DNA of 51,997 nt, taken from NCBI RefSeq assembly GCF_028289705.1, contig NZ_JANQOI010000178.1, positions 1 to 51,997 on the forward strand. The letters run 5' to 3'. Below the pieces are notes generated by a model that saw nothing but the letters and a program-made list of their open reading frames with translations, searched no databases and was not told the DNA's origin. The translations under genes and the position numbers were made by a program. Source of the DNA: Pelagibius sp. (lineage in GTDB: Bacteria > Pseudomonadota > Alphaproteobacteria > Kiloniellales > Kiloniellaceae). Below, piece after piece: positions 8,299 through 16,182 of this stretch. How positions within the stretch are numbered: position 1 is the stretch's first letter; each line of letters starts with the position of its first letter.

Positions 8299-10775
8299 GC
8301 CGCATCGCTGCTCGCCACCGCGTCACTGCGCGGCAGCAGAGCCTCCGGATCATAGGCCGGGGCGTCCAGCACCCTGGCCGCCCTCGGCGTGCCCAGGATC
8401 ACCACCTCCAAGGCAGTGCCCGGTTCGGCGGCCTCCGGTTTCACATAGGCAAAGGCGAGGACCGTGCCGACGCTGTGGCCGTAGGCGACGGAACTGGTGG
8501 TGCCGACCACGGCACCATCCTTCAGCACCGCTTCGCCGCCGTGGCCGTCGCAGTCGCCGTCGGCCTCGATCTCCAGGTAGGCGCAGACCCAGGGGCGCGC
8601 GCCGTCCTGGCTTGCCAGGGTCGCTTCACGCCCGAGAAAATCGCCCTTGTCCAACTTGACGAAACGCATCACATCGGCCTCCGGCAAGGTGACTTCATTG
8701 GTCAGTTCCCCCGCGCCTTTGAAGGCCTTTTCCATGCGCAAGGCGTTCATGGCGAAGGAGCCGTAGTCGGCGATGCCATGGACTTCGCCGCCGGCCCAGA
8801 GGGCGTCGTAGACGGCGGGCAGCGAGTCGCGGGGGCCGTGGATCTCCCAGCCCAGTTCCCCGGCATAGGACAGGCGCATCGCCCACACGGGGTGTCCGCC
8901 GATTTCGATCTCCTGCGCCGTCAGCCAACGGAACCCGGCATTGTCGAGGGGCGCCGCCGTCGCCGCGGCCAGCACTTCGCGGGAGCGCGGCCCCTGCAGG
9001 GCGAGGGCCGCCCAGCTCTCCGAGCGGTTGACGACCTCGACCGTCTCGTCCTTGAGGGTCTGCTGCAGGTGGTCCAGCAGGCGCTGTTCGAAAAAGGCGG
9101 CGCAGACCAGATAGAAGCGGTCTTCGTCAAGGCGCACGACGGTGAGTTCGATCTCGATGCGGCCACGGCGGTTCAACAGATGGGTCAGGGCGATGCCGCC
9201 GACCTTGCGCGGCAGCCGGTTGGCGACCAGCCGGTCGAGGAAGGCTTCCGCGTCGGGCCCGGCAACCTCCACCTTGGTGAAGGCGGAGATGTCCATCACG
9301 CCGACCCGCCGGCGCACCGCCTCGCATTCCCGCGCGACCATGTCGTGGACCGCGGTCCGCCGGAAGGAATAGAGATCCTCCTGGGCAAGGCCGTCGCGGG
9401 CGAACCAGCGCGGGCGCTCGTGGCCGTAGACCTCCTCGAAGACCGCGCCCTTGGCCTTCAGCCGGTCGTAGAGCGGGCTCGGTTTGACCGGCCGCCCGGC
9501 GAGGCGGTTGAAGTGGGGAAAGGGGATCTCGTGGCGCAGGCAGTAGTCTTCCTTCGCCTTGGTCACCTGCCAGTCCTTGCCGGCATAGGCCCCGAAGCGC
9601 CGCGGGTCAAACTCCCGCATCGAAATGTCGGCGGCGCCGTGAACCATCCAGCGCGCCAGTTCCCGAGTCAGTCCGGGGCCCCAACCGATGCCGATCTGGG
9701 TGCCGCAGCAGCACCAGTAGTTGCGCACGCCCGGCGCCGGGCCGATCAGCGGATTGCCGTCGGGCGGGTGGGAGATCGCACCGTGTACGTCGCGCTTGAT
9801 TCCCAGTTCGGCCAGCACCGGCATGCGCTCCATCGCGGCCTCCAGCCAGGGCATGACCCGGTCGTAGTCCGCCTCGAAGAGCTCGTTCTCCGCCTCCCAG
9901 GGGCAGTGGTCGATCCACACCGCGTTGGGGTTCGCCTTCTCGTAGATCCCGATGAGGCCGGACTTCTGCTCCATGCGGATGTAGCCTGAGACCTGACGGT
10001 CGTCGCGCACCACCGGCAGTTCCTGATCCAGATCCAGAAACTCCGGCACCCTGTCGGTGACGAAGTAGTGGTGGGTCATGGAGGTCATGGGCAGTTGCAG
10101 CCCGCTCCACTCGCCCATCTGGCGGGCATAGGTGCCGCCGGCGTTCACCACATGCTCGCAGCGGATGTCGCCGCGCTCGGTGGAGACCAGCCACTCGCCG
10201 TTCGGCTGCTGCGCGATGTCGGTGGCGCGGCAACGCCGGACGATGCGCACGCCCAGTTGCCGGGCGCCGATGGCCAGCGCCTGGGTGACGCCCGAGGGGT
10301 CGACGTGGCCGTCCTCCGGCGTATGCAGCGCACCCAGGACACCATCGAGGTTGTAGAACGGATGCAGCGCGCGCACGCGCTCCGGCCCCACCAGTTCCAT
10401 GGGAAAACCCAGCGCCCGGCCGACGCTCAGGGTATGGCGCAGCCAGTCCATCTCGTCGTCGCTGTAGGCCAGGCGCAGCGAGCCGCAGCCGTGCCAGGTG
10501 ACCGACTGGCCGGTCTCCCGCTCCAGCGCGCCGGCATAGAGGTCGATGTTGTAGCCGACGCACGTGCCCAGGGCGAAACTGGAGGTGGAGTGGGTGATCT
10601 GCCCCGCCGCGTGCCAGGTGGAGCCGGAGGTCAGCTCCGCCTTTTCCAGCAGCACCACGTCGCGCCAGCCCTCATGGGCCAGATGGTAGGCAAGGCCGCA
10701 GCCCATGATCCCGCCGCCGACGATGACCACCCGCGCCGAGCCCGGCAGCTCGGCTCCGCTTTCGGATGACACCAT
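8295..10775 (-). CDS. Dimethylglycine/sarcosine dehydrogenase-family flavoenzyme with C-terminal GcvT domain
   Basis: 826 residues, typical for the family. A Rossmann FAD motif (VVIVGGGIMGCGLAYH) lies at residues 16-31. SGSTWHAAG carries His55, in the position where family members bind FAD covalently. The C-terminal half is GcvT-like (GVMDISAFTKVEV, then FLGREATLASQ), which binds tetrahydrofolate and captures the methyl group as methylene-THF. The ATG has a strong GGAGGAGGG 4-5 nt upstream. It is the first gene of the leftward operon and divergent from the RpiR regulator across 83 bp. It should oxidatively demethylate an N-methyl amino acid; dimethylglycine itself is only one possibility given the epimerases downstream. 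Confidence 0.9.
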   Translation of the reverse strand: MVSSESGAELPGSARVVIVGGGIMGCGLAYHLAHEGWRDVVLLEKAELTSGSTWHAAGQITHSTSSFALGTCVGYNIDLYAGALERETGQSVTWHGCGSLRLAYSDDEMDWLRHTLSVGRALGFPMELVGPERVRALHPFYNLDGVLGALHTPEDGHVDPSGVTQALAIGARQLGVRIVRRCRATDIAQQPNGEWLVSTERGDIRCEHVVNAGGTYARQMGEWSGLQLPMTSMTHHYFVTDRVPEFLDLDQELPVVRDDRQVSGYIRMEQKSGLIGIYEKANPNAVWIDHCPWEAENELFEADYDRVMPWLEAAMERMPVLAELGIKRDVHGAISHPPDGNPLIGPAPGVRNYWCCCGTQIGIGWGPGLTRELARWMVHGAADISMREFDPRRFGAYAGKDWQVTKAKEDYCLRHEIPFPHFNRLAGRPVKPSPLYDRLKAKGAVFEEVYGHERPRWFARDGLAQEDLYSFRRTAVHDMVARECEAVRRRVGVMDISAFTKVEVAGPDAEAFLDRLVANRLPRKVGGIALTHLLNRRGRIEIELTVVRLDEDRFYLVCAAFFEQRLLDHLQQTLKDETVEVVNRSESWAALALQGPRSREVLAAATAAPLDNAGFRWLTAQEIEIGGHPVWAMRLSYAGELGWEIHGPRDSLPAVYDALWAGGEVHGIADYGSFAMNALRMEKAFKGAGELTNEVTLPEADVMRFVKLDKGDFLGREATLASQDGARPWVCAYLEIEADGDCDGHGGEAVLKDGAVVGTTSSVAYGHSVGTVLAFAYVKPEAAEPGTALEVVILGTPRAARVLDAPAYDPEALLPRSDAVASSDAA

Positions 10776-10832
10776 GTCCCTCCTCCGGTCTTCCAGGGGC
10801 TAGCCAGGGGCTAGAATGAGATGGACAGGGTA

Positions 10833-10847
10833 ATTGTACAATTGTAC
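10833..10847. promoter_or_regulatory. Overlapping palindromes between divergent operons (candidate RpiR operator)
   Basis: The sequence ATTGTACAATTGTAC holds two overlapping perfect palindromes, ATTGTACAAT (10833-10842) and GTACAATTGTAC (10836-10847). They sit midway between the starts of the flavoenzyme (10775) and the RpiR-family gene (10859). The regulator encoded alongside is the natural candidate to bind here and control both operons. The sequence is seen; the binding is inferred. Confidence 0.6.
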
Positions 10848-10858
10848 GATAGTCAATC

Positions 10859-11776
10859 ATGAATGATATGACCGTACCAAATATCCAATTGGATGCCCCG
10901 GATGCCGTGCTGCAGGCGCTGGCGACGGAGCTGCAGAACCTGACGCCGGAGCTGCGCAAGGCGGCCTCCTATGTCTTGGAGAACCCCAACGACATCGGCG
11001 TCAGCTCGATCCGCGAGATTGCCGGTGCCGCCGGGGTGAAGCCCAACACCCTGGTGCGCATGGCCCGCTCCGTCGGCTTCGAGGGCTATGACGACTTCCG
11101 CGCCCCCTTCCGCGAGGACATCCGCAAGGGCCGGGCGGCCTTCCCGGATCGGGCGCGCTGGCTGCAGTCCCTGGCCAAGGGCGGCAAGCTCGGCGGGCTC
11201 TTCGCCGACATGGCCGCCAGCGCCATCGCCAATATCGAGCAGAGCTTCGCCGATATGGACTCGCGGCGCATGAAGGCGGCCGCCGATGCCATCGTCGCCG
11301 CCCGCCACACCTATGTGCTGGGGGTCGGGGTCAACCACAGCCTGGCCTGCAACTTCGCCTATCTGGCCGGCATGGCGGTGGACACCATCGAGGCCATTCC
11401 CCGCGCCGGCAGCCTGGCCGCCGACGACCTTGCCCGCGCCGGGCCGGACGACGTTCTGCTCGCCATGACCTTCAAGCCCTACCGCACCGAGGTGCTGGAG
11501 GCCGTGGAGGTCGCCCGCGGCCAGGGCGTCCGCATTGTCGGCATCTCCGACAGCCCCGCCTCGCCCATCGTTGTCGGCAGCGCCCACGGCTTCGTGGTGC
11601 AGACCGACACGCCGCAGTTCTTTCCCTCGACCGTGGCCGCACTGGCCCTGATCGAAACCCTGATGGCCTTCGTCATCGCCGATGCGAAACCCGATGTCAT
11701 TGCCAACATCGAGCGCTTCCACGGGCGCCGGCAGCGCCTGGGCATTTACCGCGACGACTGGGGAGAACGGTCATGA
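10859..11776 (+). CDS. RpiR-family transcriptional regulator (HTH + SIS)
   Basis: 305 residues. The N-terminal HTH covers about residues 20-90 (LTPELRKAASYVLENP, then SIREIAGAAGVKPNTLVRMA). A SIS domain from about residue 140 (YVLGVGVNHSLACNF, GISDSPASP) normally senses a phosphosugar or related small ligand. The stop overlaps the start of the Rieske oxygenase (ATGA), so regulator and enzymes are translationally coupled. It faces the DMGDH-like operon across a short gap with palindromes and probably controls both. No clear ribosome site precedes ATG 10859; ATG 10868 is an alternative. Confidence 0.9.
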   Translation: MNDMTVPNIQLDAPDAVLQALATELQNLTPELRKAASYVLENPNDIGVSSIREIAGAAGVKPNTLVRMARSVGFEGYDDFRAPFREDIRKGRAAFPDRARWLQSLAKGGKLGGLFADMAASAIANIEQSFADMDSRRMKAAADAIVAARHTYVLGVGVNHSLACNFAYLAGMAVDTIEAIPRAGSLAADDLARAGPDDVLLAMTFKPYRTEVLEAVEVARGQGVRIVGISDSPASPIVVGSAHGFVVQTDTPQFFPSTVAALALIETLMAFVIADAKPDVIANIERFHGRRQRLGIYRDDWGERS

Positions 11777-12867
11777 ACCTGCAGAGCGGCCCGCCCCGCG
11801 CGCTGGAGGCCCGCTACTACACCGATCCGGAGATCTTCCGGACGGAGCAGCGGGATCTCCTCGCCACGACCTGGCAGTTCGCCGGCCATGCCTCCCAGGT
11901 CGAGAAGCCGGGCGACTACTTCGTCTTCGAGATCGCCGGCCAGAGCCTCTTCTGCGTGCGCGGCAGGGACAACGAGGTGCGCGCCTTCTACAACGTCTGC
12001 CAGCATCGCGCCCACGAACTGGTCCAGGGCAGCGGCAACGCGCGGCTACTGGTCTGCCCCTACCACGCCTGGACCTACGAGCTGAGCGGTGCCCTGCGCG
12101 CCGGCCCCAACACCGCCGCCGTGCCCGGCTTCGACCGCAACGAGATTTGCCTGACCGCCGTACCGGTGGAGGACTTCCTCGGATTCCTCTTCGTCAACCT
12201 CGACCCCGAGGCGCAGCCGATGGACAGTTGGTTTCCGGGCGTGCGCGCGGAGCTTTCGGCCTACGTGCCGCAGATCGAACGCCTGAAGCCGCTGGAGTGG
12301 GTCGAGATCCAGGAGCGCTGCAACTGGAAGGTCTCGGTCGAGAACTACTCGGAGTGCTACCACTGCCAGCTCAACCACCCGACCTTCTCCGGCGGGGTGG
12401 TGAAGCCGGAGACCTATGACATCCGGCCCCAGGGCCACTGCCTGCGCCACACCACCCAGTGCCAGAACCTGGAGCGCATGACCTATGCCATCGATCTCGA
12501 GGCCAACGAACACGCCGGCGATTATTCCTCCTGGTTCCTCTGGCCGCTGTTCTCCTTCCAGGTCTATCCCGGCAACGTGCTGAACACCTATCACTGGCGC
12601 CCCGGCGCCGTGGACGCGGTCACGGTCTGGCGCGGCTGGTATACGGTGGACGGCGTCGATTCCGACGACATCCGCCGCCTCGCGGTGCAGGACCGCGCCA
12701 CCACCGTGGAAGAGGACATTCATCTGGTCGAGTCCGTGCAGCGCGGGCTGGGCAGCCGCGGCTACAACCCCGGGCCGCTGGTGATCGATCCCCGCGGCGG
12801 CGTCAAATCCGAACACTCCCTGGCAACGCTTCAGGGTTGGATGCGGGCGGCCATCGATGGCGCCTGA
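11773..12867 (+). CDS. Rieske non-heme iron oxygenase, alpha subunit (betaine/carnitine monooxygenase type)
   Basis: 364 residues. The Rieske centre is CQH at 76-78 plus CPYH at 95-98. The mononuclear iron site is ENYSECYHCQLNH: bridging Glu194 with ligands His197 and His202, and Asp315 in EEDIHLVE. A bridging glutamate three residues before the first histidine is the arrangement I recall for CntA/YeaW-type carnitine oxygenases and related Gbc/Stc2 demethylases, where most Rieske oxygenases use aspartate. It should attack a quaternary ammonium substrate, either removing an N-methyl as formaldehyde or cleaving C-N to leave an aldehyde. The aldehyde dehydrogenase gene overlapping its end favours an aldehyde product. 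No ferredoxin/flavin reductase partner lies in the window. Confidence 0.9.
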   Translation: MNLQSGPPRALEARYYTDPEIFRTEQRDLLATTWQFAGHASQVEKPGDYFVFEIAGQSLFCVRGRDNEVRAFYNVCQHRAHELVQGSGNARLLVCPYHAWTYELSGALRAGPNTAAVPGFDRNEICLTAVPVEDFLGFLFVNLDPEAQPMDSWFPGVRAELSAYVPQIERLKPLEWVEIQERCNWKVSVENYSECYHCQLNHPTFSGGVVKPETYDIRPQGHCLRHTTQCQNLERMTYAIDLEANEHAGDYSSWFLWPLFSFQVYPGNVLNTYHWRPGAVDAVTVWRGWYTVDGVDSDDIRRLAVQDRATTVEEDIHLVESVQRGLGSRGYNPGPLVIDPRGGVKSEHSLATLQGWMRAAIDGA

Positions 12868-14311
12868 CGTACAGCCCTACTGGCGCAACTACATCGACGG
12901 CGCCTTCGCCGACGGCGGCGCCGGGCGGCTCGCCATTGAGGACCCGGCCACCGGCGAGACCCTGGCCGAACAGGCGCTGGCCGATGCCGGCGACGTCGAC
13001 CGCGCCGTGCAGGCGGCCAGGCGCTGCCACGAGAGCGGCGCCCTCACCGACCTGCGGCCGGTCGAGCGCGGCCGCATGGTGCGCCGGATCGGCGAGCTCC
13101 TGCTGAAACGCATCGACGAGATCGCCCCGGTCCACACCCTGGAAAGCGGCAAGCCTCTGTGGGAGTCCCGCATCGAGATCGAGGGCGCGGCCCGCTACTT
13201 CGAGTACTACGGCAACCAGGCGGAGACCCTGGAGGGCCGCTCGATCCCGCTGGGTGCCAATTACCTCGACTTCACGGTCTACGAGCCCTACGGCGTCTCC
13301 GCCCAGATCATTCCCTGGAACTATCCCCTGGAGATGACGGCGCGTTCGCTCTCGGCAGGGCTCGCCACCGGCAACACCTGCGTGGTGAAGACGCCGGAGC
13401 TGGACCCGCTGACCAACGGCTTCATCGCCGAGGCCGTGGAGGCCGCCGGCTTCCCGCCGGGGGCGGTGAACATCCTCTGCGGGCTGGGCGCGGAGGCCGG
13501 GGCCGCCCTCTCCGCCCATCCGGGCGTCGATCAGATCGTCTTCACCGGCTCGGTGGCCACGGGCCGCGCCATCGCCCGCGCCGCCGCCGAGACCGTCGTC
13601 CCCTGCGTGCTGGAGTTGGGGGGCAAGTCGGCCGCCATCGTCTATCCCGACGCCGACCTCGCCAACCTCGTCGAGAACGTGCGCTGGGGCATCTATTTCA
13701 ACGCCGGCCAGGTCTGCTCGGCCATGTCCCGCGTGCTGGTGCACCAGTCGATCCACGACGCGGTGGTCGACGGCATCGTCGACATGGCCCGCGGGCTTTC
13801 CGTTGGCCCCGGCATCGAGCGCCCGGAGCCCGGCGCCAACATGGGCGCCATGGTCTCGGAGAAACAGCGCGACCGGGCGGCGGAGATGTGCGGCGAAGCC
13901 CAGCGCCAGGGCGCCAAGTTCGCCACCGGCGGCCACAAACTGAACCGCCCCGGCCACTTCCTCGAACCGACGGTCTTCACCGCCGTCACCCCGGAAATGA
14001 CCATCGCCCGGGAGGAGGTCTTCGGCCCGGTGCTCTCGGTGATGCCCTTCTCGACGGACGAGGAGGCCATCGCCCTGGCCAATAGTACCGACTACGGCTT
14101 GGTGGGCGGCGTCTTCACCCGCGACCTCGACCGCGCCACCGACGCCGCCCGGCGCCTCAAGGCCGGACAGGTTTTCGTCAACGAGTGGTACGCCGGCGGC
14201 GTGGAAACGCCCTTCGGCGGTTACGGCAAGTCGGGCTATGGTCGCGAGAAGGGCCGCGAGGCCCTGTGGAACTATCTGCAGACCAAGAACGTGGCGATCC
14301 GCCTGAACTGA
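12857..14311 (+). CDS. NAD(P)-dependent aldehyde dehydrogenase (betaine-aldehyde-dehydrogenase-like)
   Basis: 484 residues, normal for the superfamily. It has the cofactor region (IIPWNYPLEM, then FTGSVATGRAI), catalytic Glu253 in LELGGKSAA and catalytic Cys287 in NAGQVCSAMSR. It starts 11 nt inside the Rieske gene, so the two are translated together. The likely job is oxidation of the aldehyde made by the Rieske enzyme (malic-semialdehyde-like or trimethylaminobutyraldehyde-like), or of formaldehyde-derived products. Substrate choice among betaine-type aldehydes cannot be settled by sequence alone. Confidence 0.92.
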   Translation: MAPDVQPYWRNYIDGAFADGGAGRLAIEDPATGETLAEQALADAGDVDRAVQAARRCHESGALTDLRPVERGRMVRRIGELLLKRIDEIAPVHTLESGKPLWESRIEIEGAARYFEYYGNQAETLEGRSIPLGANYLDFTVYEPYGVSAQIIPWNYPLEMTARSLSAGLATGNTCVVKTPELDPLTNGFIAEAVEAAGFPPGAVNILCGLGAEAGAALSAHPGVDQIVFTGSVATGRAIARAAAETVVPCVLELGGKSAAIVYPDADLANLVENVRWGIYFNAGQVCSAMSRVLVHQSIHDAVVDGIVDMARGLSVGPGIERPEPGANMGAMVSEKQRDRAAEMCGEAQRQGAKFATGGHKLNRPGHFLEPTVFTAVTPEMTIAREEVFGPVLSVMPFSTDEEAIALANSTDYGLVGGVFTRDLDRATDAARRLKAGQVFVNEWYAGGVETPFGGYGKSGYGREKGREALWNYLQTKNVAIRLN

Positions 14312-14337
14312 CGGGACATGAGGTGAGAGGAAGGGTG

Positions 14338-14718
14338 ATGGACGGCGATCTTTTTGAGAAGGGACTGAAACAGCGCAAGGCAACCCTCGGCGATGACTAC
14401 GTCGAGAAGACCCTGGGCGGGGCGGACGACTTCAACCGGCCCTTCCAGGAGGCGATGACCGCCTGGTGCTGGGGCTTCGGTTGGGGCGATGCGGCGATCG
14501 AGCCCAAGACCCGCTCCATGATGAACCTCGCCATGATCGGTGCCCTGGGAAAGATGCACGAGTGGGAGATTCACTGCCGCGGCGCCCGCAACAACGGCGT
14601 CTCCTGGGAGGAAATCCGCGCCATCGTCCATGTCGTGGGCATCTACTGCGGCGTGCCCCAGGCCATGGAGTGCTTCCGTGTCGCCCGCAAGGTCAAGGAC
14701 GCGGAAGCCGAGACTTAA
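14338..14718 (+). CDS. Carboxymuconolactone decarboxylase (PcaC-like) family protein
   Basis: 126 residues from ATG 14338, preceded by AGAGGAAGG. The core is WEIHCRGARNNGVSWEEI then VGIYCGVPQAMECF. This follows the PcaC pattern with conserved His, NNG and the YCGVP loop and has no AhpD-type CxxC redox pair, so a lyase/decarboxylase role fits better than peroxidase. It closes the rightward operon 26 bp after the aldehyde dehydrogenase. No aromatic ring-cleavage genes surround it, so its substrate is probably a betaine-pathway acid rather than carboxymuconolactone. That is inference. Confidence 0.85.
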   Translation: MDGDLFEKGLKQRKATLGDDYVEKTLGGADDFNRPFQEAMTAWCWGFGWGDAAIEPKTRSMMNLAMIGALGKMHEWEIHCRGARNNGVSWEEIRAIVHVVGIYCGVPQAMECFRVARKVKDAEAET

Positions 14719-14749
14719 GTCAGAAAAAAGTTATATCATATCAATAGAG

Positions 14750-15088
14750 TCAGGACCCTTCCTCAGACTTCACATGGAGTGCGAGCCAAAGCGTCGGGCG
14801 CAGCGGATCGGTCCAGGCCACCCGGTGGCGGCAGTGGGCCGGCAGCAGCAGGGCGTCGCCCGGGCCCAGGTCCGTCTCGCCCTCGCCTTCGATGGTCAGG
14901 CGCGCCGCCCCGGCCAGCAGCAGCACCCATTCGTCCCAGTCCTGGTCGTACCACTCGCCCTCCGGCGTGGTCTGGCCGCGGGAGACGATGCGCTCCAGCT
15001 TCACCCCCGGGCGTTCCAGCAGGATTTCGAAAACCTCCTCCGCGGCGGCGGGCGGCAGACTTCTCAACAGGTTCCTCGGCTCGGTCAT
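14750..15088 (-). CDS. Small cupin-domain protein
   Basis: 112 residues, a single cupin barrel. Motif 1 is degenerate (DQDWDEWVLLLAGAARLTIEGE), with Asp/Glu where the usual histidines are. Motif 2 is LGPGDALLLPAHCRHRV, with His residues near 86-89. Metal binding is therefore uncertain. It is transcribed against the flanking genes and is divergent from the DUF3108 gene. Function is unknown; such proteins are often sugar/acid binders or isomerases. Confidence 0.8.
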   Translation of the reverse strand: MTEPRNLLRSLPPAAAEEVFEILLERPGVKLERIVSRGQTTPEGEWYDQDWDEWVLLLAGAARLTIEGEGETDLGPGDALLLPAHCRHRVAWTDPLRPTLWLALHVKSEEGS

Positions 15089-15231
15089 GGCGGCGCCCGA
15101 TCTCTCTTGCGGGGACGGTCAGGATACCGCCAAGGGCTGAGATGCGGGGCCTTGGATTTGACGCACTGCAGACATAGTTTCTCATAGACAACCTTTGGTA
15201 GCCTGCTGTCTCTTCGCCACTGGGGGAATCC

Positions 15232-16080
15232 ATGCACCTGCGACCCGCCGCCTTTCCAGCGTTCCCGCTTCGCGCCGCGCAAGGCCTGGCCGCCGCCGTG
15301 CTGCTGCTGTGGAGCGGTGCTGCAGCGGCCGACGAGTCCAAGGCGGTGCGCGCCAGCTACGAGGTCTACTTCGGCGGCTTTCACGTTCTGAATGCCGAGG
15401 CCTATCTGGAGAACGGCGAAGAGCGCTATCGCATCACTGCCGAGGCGGAGACCCAGGGCTTCCTCAGCTGGTTCCTCACCTGGCGCGGGACCACCGAGAG
15501 CAAAGGGCGGGTCAGCGCCGAGACCGTCATCCCGGAGCGGCACGACAACTGGGGTACGGCGGATGAGGGCGAGCGCCTGGTCAGCCTGCGCTATGACGCG
15601 GCCGGCAACATCGTCGAGACCGTCGCGGAGCCGGAGCAGGACTGGGCGGAGCGTCATCCCCTGCCCCCGGACGCCGGCAAGGGCACCCTCGACCCGCTCA
15701 GCGTCATCGCCGGGCTGGGCCAGCTCCTGCGCAACGGCGGGGCCTGCGAGGGCAGCTTCGCCGTCTTCGACGGGCGCAAGCGCTATGACCTCACCGTCGC
15801 CGATGCCGGCGTGACCAAGCTGGAGCCCAACAATTACTCCATCTTCGACGGGGAAGCCCGCGGCTGCCGCCTGGACTACGAGATGCTCGGCGGCCACCGC
15901 ATCGAGCGCAACAAGTACGCCGCCACCGCCTACGACCGCATCGTCTGGGTCGCCCGCCCTGCCGAAGACGCCCCGCTGATTCCGGTGCGCCTCAGCATCG
16001 AGACCGCCTACGGCACCGTCATGGGCCACCTCACCGGCTACAGCGTCGACGGGGAAACCGCGGCGCCTTTGACCGACTGA
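15232..16080 (+). CDS. Periplasmic DUF3108-domain protein
   Basis: 282 residues. The N-terminus carries a signal peptide (basic start, hydrophobic LAAAVLLLWSGAAAA, probable cut after AAA near residue 34). The body follows the DUF3108 pattern: YEVYFGGFHVLNAEA, LSWFLTWRG, YDLTV, and a C-terminal WVARPAEDAPLIPVRLSIE then YGTV. Members are beta-rich periplasmic proteins of unknown role that resemble lipoprotein-carrier folds. It stands alone, with divergent cupin upstream and an oxygenase gene about 100 bp downstream. Confidence 0.88.
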   Translation: MHLRPAAFPAFPLRAAQGLAAAVLLLWSGAAAADESKAVRASYEVYFGGFHVLNAEAYLENGEERYRITAEAETQGFLSWFLTWRGTTESKGRVSAETVIPERHDNWGTADEGERLVSLRYDAAGNIVETVAEPEQDWAERHPLPPDAGKGTLDPLSVIAGLGQLLRNGGACEGSFAVFDGRKRYDLTVADAGVTKLEPNNYSIFDGEARGCRLDYEMLGGHRIERNKYAATAYDRIVWVARPAEDAPLIPVRLSIETAYGTVMGHLTGYSVDGETAAPLTD

Positions 16081-16182
16081 GTCCCACGGCCTCCGCCAAA
16101 CACATCCCGGTAGTCACCGCCGCCCATCGCCCGTAAGATCGCTCAAGGTGCCCAGCGCACCTCTGGGGGAAAGGGGACTGTC

